Shown here: piece after piece, positions 1 through 9,177 of the stretch
How the letters are laid out: every line of letters begins with the position of its first letter
How positions within the stretch are numbered: position 1 is the first letter of the stretch
DNA from: Scybalousia_A sp045221575
GTDB lineage: Bacteria > Bacteroidota > Bacteroidia > Bacteroidales > P3
Direction: 5' to 3'
Assembly: GCA_045221575.1 (NCBI GenBank)
Contig: JBGUWU010000002.1
Coordinates: 1-64,000, forward strand
DNA: 64,000 bases
Program-made: the position numbers and the translations under genes
Notes under the pieces: generated by a model
Told to the model about the DNA's origin: nothing
Database searches by the model: none
The model's input: only the letters and a program-made list of their open reading frames with translations

Positions 1-45
1 TTTTTGATAATGTAATAACGAAACAAAGAAAAGCACGAACAAAAT

Positions 46-77
46 TTTGTTTTGATTTAATAAAAATCGTATCTTTG
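46..77 (+). promoter_or_regulatory. Bacteroidetes-type promoter
   Basis: TTTG at 46-49, a 20-bp gap, then TATCTTTG at 70-77, an exact fit to the TTTG-N19/20-TAnnTTTG consensus. Transcription should start near 82-86. No convincing gene follows; the transcript would reach the hairpin at 267-288. Confidence 0.55.
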
Positions 78-83
78 CAGTAT

Positions 84-297
84 GTTACTTGACCTTCAAA
101 TATCATCTAAAAACAATCTTTTTTGCAGTAGTTTTACTGTCTTCTTTGAATCCCCCAAAATTACTAATTACTTCATTCAATTAGAAATTAGAATGCATTT
201 AATTTTAGAAATTAGAAGTAAAAAACTTGAAAAGTATTGCAGTTTAAATTACTATAATAATAAAAAACGGAGCGATTTTTCGCTCCGTAAATTTTTA
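84..297 (+). ncRNA. candidate small RNA of about 210 nt
   Basis: A consensus promoter (46-77) and a strong hairpin followed by T-rich sequence (267-297) delimit a short transcription unit. It contains a diverged antisense copy of the intergenic A core (about 127-162) and AATTAG-type sequence. The open frame here is low-complexity and runs straight through the hairpin, so a non-coding transcript is more likely than a protein. It could equally be a decayed gene remnant or the leader of nothing at all. Confidence 0.25.
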
Positions 298-460
298 ATT
301 TTTCTTATGATTACGCTCTGTAATCCACCCCAATTTCTAATTACTAATTACTAATTTCTAATTAAATAAAGTAATTTGGCTGTCTTCTTCGAATCCACCC
401 CAATTACTAATTTCTAATTACTAATTTCTAATTGAATTTAAGATTACTAATTGAATGAAA
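127..460. repeat. intergenic AATTAG-type repeat tract with two antisense A cores
   Basis: Contains two copies of the A core in minus orientation (about 127-162, diverged, and about 369-404; the strand-reversed core reads GGGGTGGCTTCGAAGAAG then ACGGCCAAATTACTGCAA in the best copies), separated by runs of AATTAGAAATTAGTAATT and its complement. The tract ends about 40 bp before the Fic gene. No gene is visible in 1-498. Confidence 0.7.
267..288. terminator. bidirectional hairpin terminator
   Basis: Perfect 9-bp stem ACGGAGCGA / TCGCTCCGT with a TTTT loop, A-run upstream (262-266) and T-rich sequence downstream, so it could act on both strands. Confidence 0.6.
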
Positions 461-498
461 GAAAACAATAACATTAACAACAAAACGTTATAAGATAT

Positions 499-1557
499 AT
501 GGGTATGACTCAAGATAATAAAGAATTGTTATTGAAATTACTTCGGCAGTACAAGGAGCTGGGTATCTCGGAACAGATAGACTACAAAAAGTTTTATCTG
601 TATTCTATCATTACGCACTCTACGGCCATTGAAGGTTCTACAGTGACGGAGGTGGAGACGCAAATGTTGTTTGATGATGGCATTACATCAAGCAAACGCA
701 CCATGATGGAGCAGATGATGAACTTAGACTTGAAGATGGCTTACGATTATGGTATGAAGTGGATAAAAAAACATGAGGATATTACAGTAGATTGGCTTGT
801 GTTATTGACATCTAAAGTAATGGCTCGTACTGGTAGCGACTATCATGCTGTAGGAGGTGATTTTTCTGCTGCAAGGGGTGAGTTACGCAAGTTGAATGTT
901 TCAGCGGGACTTGGAGGCAGTTCGTATATGTCATATCTGAAAGTACCAGCACGATTGACAGCTTTTTGCGATGAACTTAACCGTAGGTGTAAAGCCATAG
1001 ATATTACGGATATAGTGGCTGTCTATGAGTTGAGTTTCTGGGCTCATTTAGAATTGGTAACTATTCATCCTTGGGCAGACGGTAATGGACGTACCAGTCG
1101 TCTGTTGATGAACCTGCTACAGATAGAGTTTGATGTTATGCCGACTAAGGTGTTGAAAGAGGATAAAGTTGAATATATTCAGGCTCTTATTGACACGCGT
1201 GAGCAGGAAGATATTAACATCTTCATTGATTATATGACACGTTCGCATTGCCAACATCTGAAGGAAGATATTGATAAATATCTTAAATCAGCAGATCTAC
1301 ATACAGATTTAGTTGATAAAAAAACTTTGAAGAAAGAAATAGTAGAAAAATGGTCGATAAAACCGTCTTTGGCAGAGAAAATGGTCGATATTTTGGAATT
1401 TGTGGCCGATAAAGACGTTATCACCACAGAAATGATTGTCGTACATTTTGGATTTACTGCAACCACCGCCAAACGCTACCTGCGTCAGCTTACTGAGTTT
1501 GGTTACTTAGAGGCTCGCGGTGGCAATAAGAACAGAACTTACCTTTTATCTAATTAG
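499..1557 (+). CDS. Fic family protein (AMPylase), class II with winged-helix C-terminus
   Basis: Fic enzymes transfer AMP (or other nucleotide phosphates) from nucleotides to hydroxyl side chains of target proteins. The catalytic loop HPWADGNGRTSR starts at His190 and matches HPFxDGNGRxxR with Phe replaced by Trp. The inhibitory helix motif S/TxxxEG is present near the N-terminus (S41-TAI-E45-G46), which in known class II Fic proteins blocks ATP binding, so activity is probably self-restrained. Residues about 300-350 look like a winged helix (VVHFGFTATTAKRYLRQL), suggesting DNA binding or autoregulation. An ATG six bases downstream is an alternative start. The stop TAG is the first AATTAG of the repeat tract that follows, and the gene is flanked by such tracts on both sides. 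No toxin partner gene is visible. Confidence 0.88.
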   Translation: MGMTQDNKELLLKLLRQYKELGISEQIDYKKFYLYSIITHSTAIEGSTVTEVETQMLFDDGITSSKRTMMEQMMNLDLKMAYDYGMKWIKKHEDITVDWLVLLTSKVMARTGSDYHAVGGDFSAARGELRKLNVSAGLGGSSYMSYLKVPARLTAFCDELNRRCKAIDITDIVAVYELSFWAHLELVTIHPWADGNGRTSRLLMNLLQIEFDVMPTKVLKEDKVEYIQALIDTREQEDINIFIDYMTRSHCQHLKEDIDKYLKSADLHTDLVDKKTLKKEIVEKWSIKPSLAEKMVDILEFVADKDVITTEMIVVHFGFTATTAKRYLRQLTEFGYLEARGGNKNRTYLLSN

Positions 1558-1777
1558 AAATTAGTAATTAGAAATTAGAAATGAGAAATTTCATTCAATT
1601 ACTCATTACTAATTACTAATTTCTTTTCGAATCCACCCCAATTTCTAATTACTCATTACTAATTTCTAATTAGATGCAGTAATTTGGTTGTCTTCTTCGA
1701 ATCCACCCCAATTACTAATTAGATGCAGTAATTTCAAATTTCAAATTTCAAATTTCAAATTTCAAATTTCTAATTAG
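1551..1777. repeat. intergenic AATTAG tract with A cores and a 7-bp tandem repeat
   Basis: Lies between the stop codons of the convergent Fic and MscS genes and supplies both (TAG within AATTAG). It holds one partial and one full minus-orientation A core (about 1633-1650 and 1677-1712) and, at 1732-1770, five full units plus four bases of TTTCAAA. Confidence 0.75.
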
Positions 1778-2804
1778 CATTTGTAGTAGAGCGTGGTTCC
1801 ATTGTAATATGGTTGTCTTGCTTGCCTTGATGTACAGTAACCTGAGGAAATGGTATTTCTATATCTGCATTGTTGAAAGCAATGTAGATGTCTTCGCGGA
1901 TATGTTTCCAAACTTCCCAATAGTCTTCCACTGCAACCCAAACCCAAACGGAAAGATCAACAGAACTGCTATTTAAATCACTGACAGCTATAACAGGTGC
2001 TTTTGGTTCCCATTTGATAAGAGGCTCTGCTTTTATAACATCTAATAAAACTTTCTTAACTTTTGTTAAGTCAGAACCATAGGCGACACAAGCTATTACA
2101 TCAAGACGAATGAGAGGTTCATTAGTGTGATTGATAAGACTCTTTGTCGCAAGTTCGCTATTAGGAATGATTATTGTACGGCCGTTGAAAGGACGCATAA
2201 TGGTGTGAAAGATACGAATCTCTTTGATATAACCTTTGTATTGACCACATTCAATATAATCATCTACTTTAAATGGTTTCATTAATAGAATGATAACACC
2301 TCCGGCAAAGTTTTGTAAGGTTCCTTGCAGTGCCATACCTATAGCCAAGCCAATAGCACCTAACAGAGCAATGAAGGAAGTAGCCTTTATGCCGATAACG
2401 TCCATAGCCATAATAATTATCATGACTTTCATTAGCACATCAACCAAAGAGCCTAAGAATGTTTTTAGCGAAGGATTAGCACCTCTTTTGTTTAGTGCTT
2501 TAATGATTATCTTCTTCAGCATCTTGCTTAACTTCATACCTACCCAAAGTATAATGATAGCAATCAATAGCTTTGGAATAAACTCCACTGTTAAACGTAT
2601 TATCTCGCTCAGACCATCTTTCAACAGAGTGTTATCACCTGCTACAATATCCTTGAGGTCAGATAAACTCAGATTAGATAAAGTGTCAGCAATTGTATGA
2701 TTTGTTGTATCTACAACCGCAACAGAAGATTTGTTAGAAGTTAGGGCTTCCGTTGGAACTATCTGCATTGTTATCGTGCTAAAAAAGGTGTTATTAAGTA
2801 ACAT
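1770..2804 (-). CDS. small-conductance mechanosensitive channel, MscS family
   Basis: Inner-membrane channel that opens under membrane tension to release solutes during hypo-osmotic shock. The diagnostic TM3/beta-domain stretch is clear: GAIGLAIGMALQGTLQNF followed by the GGVIILLMKPFKVDDYIE region, and then the C-terminal alpha/beta region. N-terminal to it are an amphipathic segment and two further membrane helices. The open frame extends to 2840 with a TTG codon, but the ATG at 2804 is preferred: it follows an AT-rich leader and avoids a non-consensus start. Ends in Asn-TAG formed by the repeat tract. Monocistronic by context; convergent with the Fic gene. Confidence 0.9.
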   Translation of the reverse strand: MLLNNTFFSTITMQIVPTEALTSNKSSVAVVDTTNHTIADTLSNLSLSDLKDIVAGDNTLLKDGLSEIIRLTVEFIPKLLIAIIILWVGMKLSKMLKKIIIKALNKRGANPSLKTFLGSLVDVLMKVMIIIMAMDVIGIKATSFIALLGAIGLAIGMALQGTLQNFAGGVIILLMKPFKVDDYIECGQYKGYIKEIRIFHTIMRPFNGRTIIIPNSELATKSLINHTNEPLIRLDVIACVAYGSDLTKVKKVLLDVIKAEPLIKWEPKAPVIAVSDLNSSSVDLSVWVWVAVEDYWEVWKHIREDIYIAFNNADIEIPFPQVTVHQGKQDNHITMEPRSTTNAN

Positions 2805-2882
2805 ATTATTATTGTTTTGATTATAAATATAAAAACGCAAACAGATAGAAAATATTATTTATCATAAAATAAGAAAAAAAAA

Positions 2883-2902
2883 GGCGGTATATAAATACCG
2901 CC
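2883..2902 (-). terminator. rho-independent terminator of the M16 protease gene
   Basis: 8-bp GC-rich stem GGCGGTAT / ATACCGCC with an ATAA loop, followed on the minus strand by a run of about nine T. It sits 22 bp past the stop of the protease gene. Confidence 0.85.
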
Positions 2903-2924
2903 CTTTACTAATTATCAATTGATT

Positions 2925-5840
2925 TTAGTAGCCGAAGATTTGTTCAAGAGAAAGTTTGCTAACGTTTCCGAATACCTTTAAACCTTCCATATCAACTTCA
3001 TCTTCATTGCCAAGAACAACGATAGTACGTTTCTTGCCTTTGATATATTTTTTGTTGAAGTCTAAGACATCATTCAAAGTAAGGTTCTTGATAGCGTTAT
3101 ATTCTTTTTCTTGCCAACCGTTTTCCAATTCCATCTTCTTAGTGTAAAGATAAGAATTGATGATACCCATCTTACTTGTACGAGAAGTTCTGTAAGAAGA
3201 TATCAGGCTTTGTTTTGCTATGTCAAAGTTTTGTTGTGATACAGGCATATTTTCAAATAAGTCTGTGAAAGCATTTAGAGCATCTATAAGTTTGTCGTTT
3301 TGTGTTCCAATGTGAGACATATTCATATAATGATGTTCTTTTTCAGATGGAGTAACAAAGTAAGCGGCAGCAGTATAAGCCAAAGAACGTTTTTCTCTTA
3401 TCTCTTGGAATACAATACTGTTCATGCTTCCGCCAAAGTATTCATTATATAAATCAACTCTTGGAGTTAGTTCATTAGAAAATACCTCATCTATTGTTGT
3501 TAGTTGTCTGCAAAGTGATTGTTTTGCATTGTAATTAACAAACAATACCTTGTTTTCTTCTGTAGGTAGGTAATCATAACCCTTTTGTTTTATAAGCATA
3601 GACTTTTTGTTGCTTACCTTATGCATTTTGTCTATAAGCTTGATAACATCGTTCATCTTCTTGTTACCATAGAAAAGAACAGTCTGTTTTTGTTCTGTCA
3701 TTTGTTTAAGAGTCTTGGTTACCATATCAGCACTTATAGAGTTTATCTCATCATTAGATAGAGTGAATTTCAGACCTTCTTTTCCAAAGTTGCCGTAAGA
3801 AACCAAGCGTTGGAATATTCTGTTTTGGTTTGATTTAGCATCGTTTCTGGATTTTAATATATCTAACTTAACGTTCTCTATAGCTTCGTTGCTAATCTTA
3901 GGGTTGTTGATAATATCTTCTACGATGTTAAGAGCTTTCTCCATGTTTTCTGTTAAACCCTCAATACGTATGGTTGAATATTCACCACCGCCGACAGAGA
4001 TAGAATAATCGCAAGCAATGTCATACATTTCTCTCTTTATTTGAGCTAAAGAACGGTTAGTGCTTTCTAAGTATTCAGTAGCATAGTCGCATAGAGAAGC
4101 CATCTTATTATAACGATAACCGAAATCATAACGGAAAACCAATTGGAATCTGCCATTTTGTTTGTTCTCAACATAAAGAACTTCTGTTCCATTCTTTAGC
4201 TTGCCTTTTTGTAGGTCTTTGTCATAGTTTACAAACATAGGCTCAATTTCTTTAACCTTCATATTCTTTACTTCAGTTAAGAAAGGACTTTCTACATCTC
4301 TGTTCATAAACACAGGAGTGATAGCAGGTTTTTCAACCTTTTTAACGTCTTTTGGCTCACCTTGACGTTTGTAGATTACAACATAGTTGTTGTCTTTGAA
4401 TATTCTATTTGCAAAGTCAATAAGTTCTTGTTTAGTTATCTTAGACATTTCTTCTGTTTCATTTACTGCATCTTGCCAATCTTGATGAGCAAGGTAAGCA
4501 CTGATGATACTCATTGCACGATTTTCGTTGCTTTCAAGACCTTTCATCTCATCAAGTTTTAGGTTGTTGATAGCAGCAGTAAGAAGTTTTTCGTCCCATT
4601 TACCAGATTTGAAAATATCTATCTGTTTTAATAATAAATCCTTAACTTCGTCTAAGGTTTGTCCTTGCTTAGGCATACCAACAAGCAAGAAAGCAGAATA
4701 ATCATTTAGAGAACTTACACCACTACCAGCATACATGGTAAGTTGTTTTTGGTTTATGTTTTCGTCTATCAAACCACAACTTCCATTGCTTAGTATTCTG
4801 TCCATAAGGTTAGCAAGCAATACATCTCTGCTTCCGTTTCCTGCATCAATACGGAAACCTATTCTAAGGTTCTCTGCATCTAAGCCCCAAACATCAACCT
4901 TTTTCACTTCTGTTATAGCAGGTTCTTTGATAGGTTTAAACTCAGGCACTTTCTTAGCAGGTATTTTTCCGAAATATTTGTTGATAAGTTTTATTGCTTC
5001 ATCAGGATTGAAATCTCCACTCATAGCAATACAATAGTTGTTTGGTACATAGTAGTTCTCAAAATGTTTCTTGATGTTAGATAGAGAAGGGTTTTTTAGA
5101 TGTTCTATTGTTCCTATTGTTGTTTGAGTGCCGTATGGGTGATTAGGATAAAGAGCAAGGTTAAGAGCTTCAAAAACCTTTCTTCCGTCATTAGCCATTC
5201 CCATGTTCTTTTCTTCATAAACAGCTTCCAATTCAGTATGGAATAGACGGAAAACAGGGTCTGCAAATCTATCTCCTTCTACTTTTAGCCAACGTTCTAA
5301 TTCATTTGAAGGAATATCTTCTTGATAAACTGTCATATCATTAGATGTGAAAGCGTTGGTGTTTTGAGCACCTATCATAGACATCATCTTATCATATTCA
5401 TTAGGGATAGCGTATTTAGAAGCGATATAAGAGACAGAGTCTATCTGATGATAAATCTCGGTTCTTTTCTGAGGGTCTGTTGTATGGTTATATACTTCAT
5501 ACAGACGTTCTATCTCTTTTATGTATTTTTGTTCTTCTGTCCAATTTAATGTACCAAAAGAAGTTGTTCCCTTGAACATTAAATGTTCCAAGTAGTGAGA
5601 TAATCCAGTACTTTCTGCCGGGTCATTTTTACTACCTACTCTTACAGCAATATAGGTTTGTATTCTTGGAGCATCTTTATTTACAGAAAGAAAGACTTCC
5701 AAACCATTGTCAAGCGTATAGTGAATAACATTCATAGGGTCATTCTTATACGTTTGCTTTTTGAAATTTTGTGCATTAACGGAGAAGACTACAAATAACA
5801 TAGCCATCAACATAATGCCTCTGATAAGTGTTTTTTTCAT
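2925..5840 (-). CDS. exported M16 (pitrilysin-family) zinc metalloprotease, two-unit form
   Basis: A 971-aa Zn-dependent peptidase, probably periplasmic, expected to degrade peptides or small proteins. An N-terminal signal peptide (MKKTLIRGIMLMAMLFVVFS, cleaved after VNA-Q) precedes the inverted zinc motif HYLEH (H82, E85, H86 within GLSHYLEHLMFKGT). The downstream glutamate expected as third ligand lies in the ELEAVYEEKNMG stretch. Length fits the two-lobed forms in which an active M16 half is followed by an inactive half; the second half (from about 540) lacks HxxEH. The hydrogenase gene lies 44 bp upstream on the same strand, so co-transcription is possible. Ends with a strong terminator. 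Confidence 0.9.
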   Translation of the reverse strand: MKKTLIRGIMLMAMLFVVFSVNAQNFKKQTYKNDPMNVIHYTLDNGLEVFLSVNKDAPRIQTYIAVRVGSKNDPAESTGLSHYLEHLMFKGTTSFGTLNWTEEQKYIKEIERLYEVYNHTTDPQKRTEIYHQIDSVSYIASKYAIPNEYDKMMSMIGAQNTNAFTSNDMTVYQEDIPSNELERWLKVEGDRFADPVFRLFHTELEAVYEEKNMGMANDGRKVFEALNLALYPNHPYGTQTTIGTIEHLKNPSLSNIKKHFENYYVPNNYCIAMSGDFNPDEAIKLINKYFGKIPAKKVPEFKPIKEPAITEVKKVDVWGLDAENLRIGFRIDAGNGSRDVLLANLMDRILSNGSCGLIDENINQKQLTMYAGSGVSSLNDYSAFLLVGMPKQGQTLDEVKDLLLKQIDIFKSGKWDEKLLTAAINNLKLDEMKGLESNENRAMSIISAYLAHQDWQDAVNETEEMSKITKQELIDFANRIFKDNNYVVIYKRQGEPKDVKKVEKPAITPVFMNRDVESPFLTEVKNMKVKEIEPMFVNYDKDLQKGKLKNGTEVLYVENKQNGRFQLVFRYDFGYRYNKMASLCDYATEYLESTNRSLAQIKREMYDIACDYSISVGGGEYSTIRIEGLTENMEKALNIVEDIINNPKISNEAIENVKLDILKSRNDAKSNQNRIFQRLVSYGNFGKEGLKFTLSNDEINSISADMVTKTLKQMTEQKQTVLFYGNKKMNDVIKLIDKMHKVSNKKSMLIKQKGYDYLPTEENKVLFVNYNAKQSLCRQLTTIDEVFSNELTPRVDLYNEYFGGSMNSIVFQEIREKRSLAYTAAAYFVTPSEKEHHYMNMSHIGTQNDKLIDALNAFTDLFENMPVSQQNFDIAKQSLISSYRTSRTSKMGIINSYLYTKKMELENGWQEKEYNAIKNLTLNDVLDFNKKYIKGKKRTIVVLGNEDEVDMEGLKVFGNVSKLSLEQIFGY

Positions 5841-5884
5841 GTTGATAAGATTTTTTTTGTTATTTAATAAATTTATTTTAATAC

Positions 5885-7312
5885 CTATTTAGTAGTAGGC
5901 AGTATTTGACGTGCTGCTGGCTTAGGAAGGTTGATAGTATCACAACCATTTACACAACCTCCAGGACAAGACATAACTTCAATAAAGTTGCCAGGTGCTT
6001 CTCCTTTCTTTGCCCACAGTTTCAAATCTCTAATGTTTTGTTTTGTTAATCCGTCTATTACTACATCGTTGATTATTTCAGGGTTCTTTGCTGTTGCTTT
6101 TACAGAAGCAGTTACTCCCGCAACCATAGCAAAACCTCTACCATGACCAAGAATAGTGCTGTCTAAAACAGTTTCTTCCAAAGAAGCAATATCTATTTCA
6201 CAAGCTTTAAACAAAGCGTCTAACTCTTCGTATGAAAGAACATAATTTACATCTGGGTTAGAATGACATTCACTTCTCTTTCCCACACAAGGAGAAACAA
6301 AAACAAGGATAGCATCTTTTTTAGTTTTTCTTAACCATTGAGCAGTGTAGCCCATAGGAGTAAGAGCATCGGAAACAAAAGGCTTGATTTCTGGAATATG
6401 TTTTTTATAGAGTTCTCTCCATGCTGCACAACAAGAAGTAGTCATAAACTTTTCTCCTTTTTCCATACGTTCTTCAAACTCTCTTGTTTCGTTCTCTGTA
6501 GTCATATTAGCACCTTTGGCTACTTCTATAACATCGGAAAATCCAAGTTTTTTAATAGCTGTAAGTACTTTGCCGTAAGGTTGATTGAATTGTCCTCCTA
6601 ATGATGGTGCTACCATAGCAATAACTTCTTTGTTTTGTTTTATTGCATTCATTATTTCAAACATGAAACTCTTTTCAAAGATAGCTCCAAACGGACAAGC
6701 AACCATACATTTACCACAATAAATACATTTTTCCGGGTCTATATGTTCAACGCCGTCTTCACGCTTACTTATTGCACCAACAGGACAAGCTTCTTCGCAA
6801 GGCACAGGTTGGAAAATAATAGCATGATAAGGACAAGCTTGCATACATAAACCACAGTTGATACATTTTTCTGTATCTATATGTGCTTGAGAATTTTCGT
6901 GCTTAATCATTGCTCCTTTTTTACAAGCGTATGTGCAAGGGTGAGCAATACAAGAACGACATAGATTAGTAACAATATATGAACTTTTAACACAAGAAGA
7001 ACATGCTTCATCTACAACAGTTAGCATTACTTCTGTGCTTTTTTCTCTTTGTTTTGCAAGTTGAACATAATGAGAAAGATTATCAAACTCATCAACTTCA
7101 TCATCAGCATTGAAACCAAGTATAGCCATAGTTTTATACTTAGCTTCTGCTCTTGCTTTGTGAATACAACAACGTGTATGTTCTGTTTTTTTACTATACA
7201 TATCAAAAGGAAGACGGTCAATCTTCTCTTCTATGTTTCCATCACAAATCATTTTTGCTAACTTCTGAAGAATATATCTTCTTATCTCTACTACATTGTT
7301 ATATGTTGCCAT
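5885..7312 (-). CDS. monomeric [FeFe] hydrogenase with N-terminal ferredoxin-like domains
   Basis: Catalyses reversible H2 production/oxidation at the H-cluster, probably disposing of fermentation electrons from ferredoxin. Cys-rich N-terminus: an unusual cluster CSSC...CRSCIAHPCTYAC (104-130), then two 4Fe-4S ferredoxin motifs (CINCGLCMQACP with a CEEACP insertion, and CIYCGKCMVACP, about 150-207). H-cluster motifs: L1 TTSCCAAW (291-298), L2 FVSPCVGKRSE (338-348), L3 EVMSCPGGCVNGC near 440. L1 has Ala where the common form is TSCCP, and L3 lacks the usual GGGQP tail, as in the group usually annotated monomeric [FeFe] hydrogenase; group assignment is inference. The maturases HydE, HydF and HydG are not in this window. 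Confidence 0.88.
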   Translation of the reverse strand: MATYNNVVEIRRYILQKLAKMICDGNIEEKIDRLPFDMYSKKTEHTRCCIHKARAEAKYKTMAILGFNADDEVDEFDNLSHYVQLAKQREKSTEVMLTVVDEACSSCVKSSYIVTNLCRSCIAHPCTYACKKGAMIKHENSQAHIDTEKCINCGLCMQACPYHAIIFQPVPCEEACPVGAISKREDGVEHIDPEKCIYCGKCMVACPFGAIFEKSFMFEIMNAIKQNKEVIAMVAPSLGGQFNQPYGKVLTAIKKLGFSDVIEVAKGANMTTENETREFEERMEKGEKFMTTSCCAAWRELYKKHIPEIKPFVSDALTPMGYTAQWLRKTKKDAILVFVSPCVGKRSECHSNPDVNYVLSYEELDALFKACEIDIASLEETVLDSTILGHGRGFAMVAGVTASVKATAKNPEIINDVVIDGLTKQNIRDLKLWAKKGEAPGNFIEVMSCPGGCVNGCDTINLPKPAARQILPTTK

Positions 7313-7392
7313 TGTTTTCTCTTTTTCTATTTCTTTTTTACTACTAACGCAAAAATTAAAATAAAATTATAACCAACTTTAAAATATTTTTG

Positions 7393-7400
7393 TATTTTTG
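7393..7400 (+). promoter_or_regulatory. -7 box (TATTTTTG) of the acyl-CoA ligase gene
   Basis: TAnnTTTG match 52 bp before the ATG at 7452; the -33 TTTG is not obvious at the standard distance. Lies in the 139-bp divergent region between hydrogenase and ligase. Confidence 0.5.
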
Positions 7401-7451
7401 CAAGCCTTAATAATAATGACAAGCACTTTAATGGTGTATAATAAATTTTAA

Positions 7452-9104
7452 ATGGAACAAAGTTTTATTTCTAATATAGAGAAATCTATTATAAATTATT
7501 GGGATAGACCAGCTTTAAGTGATTATAAAAAAGAGGCTGTAACATACGGAGAAGTCGGTAAAAGAATAGCACGCTTACATATATTATATGAACATTGTGG
7601 AATAAAACAAGGTGATCATGTCGCAATTTGTGCAAGAAATTGTGCGTCTTGGGCTATTGCTTATTTTTCTGTGCTTAGTTATGGTGCTGTTGCAGTACCT
7701 CTATTACACGAATTTAAACCTCAGAATGTAGAACATTTGGTAAATCATTCCGAAGCAAAATTATTAATTGTTGGTGATGTTGTTTGGGAGGGAATAGAAG
7801 CGGATAACCTGCCCGATGTTCATGCAGTGATACAAATGCAAGATTTTAAACTTGTATATTGTAAAGATGAAGTTTATCAACAAGCATACGATAATTTAGA
7901 TAACCTTTTCAATGAAAAATATCCTGATGGTTTTTCTGTCAGTGATGTAAAATACAGAAGAGAAAATCCGGAAGATTTAGCATTGATAAACTATACTTCC
8001 GGTACTACTTCTATGAGTAAAGGGGTTATGCTTCCATATAGAGCCTTAATAGGTAATCTAAACTTTGCTGCAAGAGTTATAACCAACTTAAATGAATATT
8101 CAAATAGTATATCCATGCTTCCTTTGGCTCATATGTACGCTATGAGTTTTGAACTTTTGTTTGAGTTTGTTAGAGGAACGCATATCCATTTCTTAACACG
8201 TGTTCCTTCTCCAAAGATAGTGGCACAAGCATTTGCGGAGATTAAGCCAGATATTATTATCTCTGTTCCTTTGATAATAGAAAAGATATACAAAACCAAA
8301 TTGAAGCCTATCTTAGACAAAAGAATGATGAGGTCTTTGTTGAGAACTCCGTATATAAATAGAATGCTTTTGAAACGAATACAGAGATCTTTGCATGTTT
8401 CTTTTGGTGAGCGTTTTTATGAGGTTATTATCGGTGGTGCGGCAATGAACGGAGAAGTAGAAGCATTTTTAAAGAAAGTTGGATTCCGTTATACTATAGG
8501 TTATGGAATGACCGAGTGCGCTCCTATAATCTGTTATGCTGATTGGAAAGATACAAAGTTAGGTTCTTGTGGTAAGGTTGTTGAAGAAATGGAGTTGAAG
8601 ATAGATTCTCCAGACCCTTACAACATACCCGGTGAGATTGTTGTTCGTGGTCAAAATGTGATGTTAGGCTATTATAAAAATGAACGTGCAACCAGTGAGA
8701 CTTTAATTGATGGTTGGCTTCATACCGGTGATCTTGGAATAATAGACAAAGATGGTTACTTATTCATCAAAGGAAGAATAAAGAATATGATATTGTCTTC
8801 TAATGGTCAAAATATTTATCCGGAAGAGATAGAAGACAAACTTAATTCTATGATTTATGTTAATGAGGCTTTGGTTATGGAAAAAGAAGGAAAGATAATC
8901 GGTCTTGTTAATTTAGATCAAGAAAAAATAGATATAGATGGTTTGGATAGAAAAAGTATTGATGAAATTTTAGAGCAGATACGTTTGGAGGCAAACAGCG
9001 AATTGCCTGCTTATGAACAAATATCTAAACTATATATTCAACCGGAAGAGTTTGAAAGAACTCCAAAACGTAGCATAAAACGTTATATGTATACTCATAG
9101 ATAA
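7452..9104 (+). CDS. AMP-forming acyl-CoA ligase (long-chain fatty-acid type)
   Basis: Member of the ANL superfamily: activates a carboxylic acid to acyl-AMP and transfers it to CoA. Visible motifs in order: the P-loop-like INYTSGTTSMSKGVM (about 180-194), the adenine motif GYGMTECAPI, the hinge region with WLHTGDLGIIDKDGYLFIKGR, and the C-terminal lysine region (ERTPKRSIKRYMY). GYYKNERATSETL and NGQNIYPEEIE are typical of long-chain fatty-acyl-CoA synthetases. The exact substrate is inferred from family resemblance; an aryl- or medium-chain specificity cannot be excluded. ligA follows 73 bp downstream on the same strand. Confidence 0.85.
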   Translation: MEQSFISNIEKSIINYWDRPALSDYKKEAVTYGEVGKRIARLHILYEHCGIKQGDHVAICARNCASWAIAYFSVLSYGAVAVPLLHEFKPQNVEHLVNHSEAKLLIVGDVVWEGIEADNLPDVHAVIQMQDFKLVYCKDEVYQQAYDNLDNLFNEKYPDGFSVSDVKYRRENPEDLALINYTSGTTSMSKGVMLPYRALIGNLNFAARVITNLNEYSNSISMLPLAHMYAMSFELLFEFVRGTHIHFLTRVPSPKIVAQAFAEIKPDIIISVPLIIEKIYKTKLKPILDKRMMRSLLRTPYINRMLLKRIQRSLHVSFGERFYEVIIGGAAMNGEVEAFLKKVGFRYTIGYGMTECAPIICYADWKDTKLGSCGKVVEEMELKIDSPDPYNIPGEIVVRGQNVMLGYYKNERATSETLIDGWLHTGDLGIIDKDGYLFIKGRIKNMILSSNGQNIYPEEIEDKLNSMIYVNEALVMEKEGKIIGLVNLDQEKIDIDGLDRKSIDEILEQIRLEANSELPAYEQISKLYIQPEEFERTPKRSIKRYMYTHR

Positions 9105-9177
9105 GATTATTCACTTATTTATAAAGTATTTACTCAACAAAATCTAAAAAAAAACAATAAAACAACAAAAACAAAAG

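Noticed and set aside
82..354. 90-codon open frame starting right after a consensus promoter
   Set aside because: Composition follows the AATTAG repeats, it reads through a perfect terminator hairpin and has no domain-like pattern.
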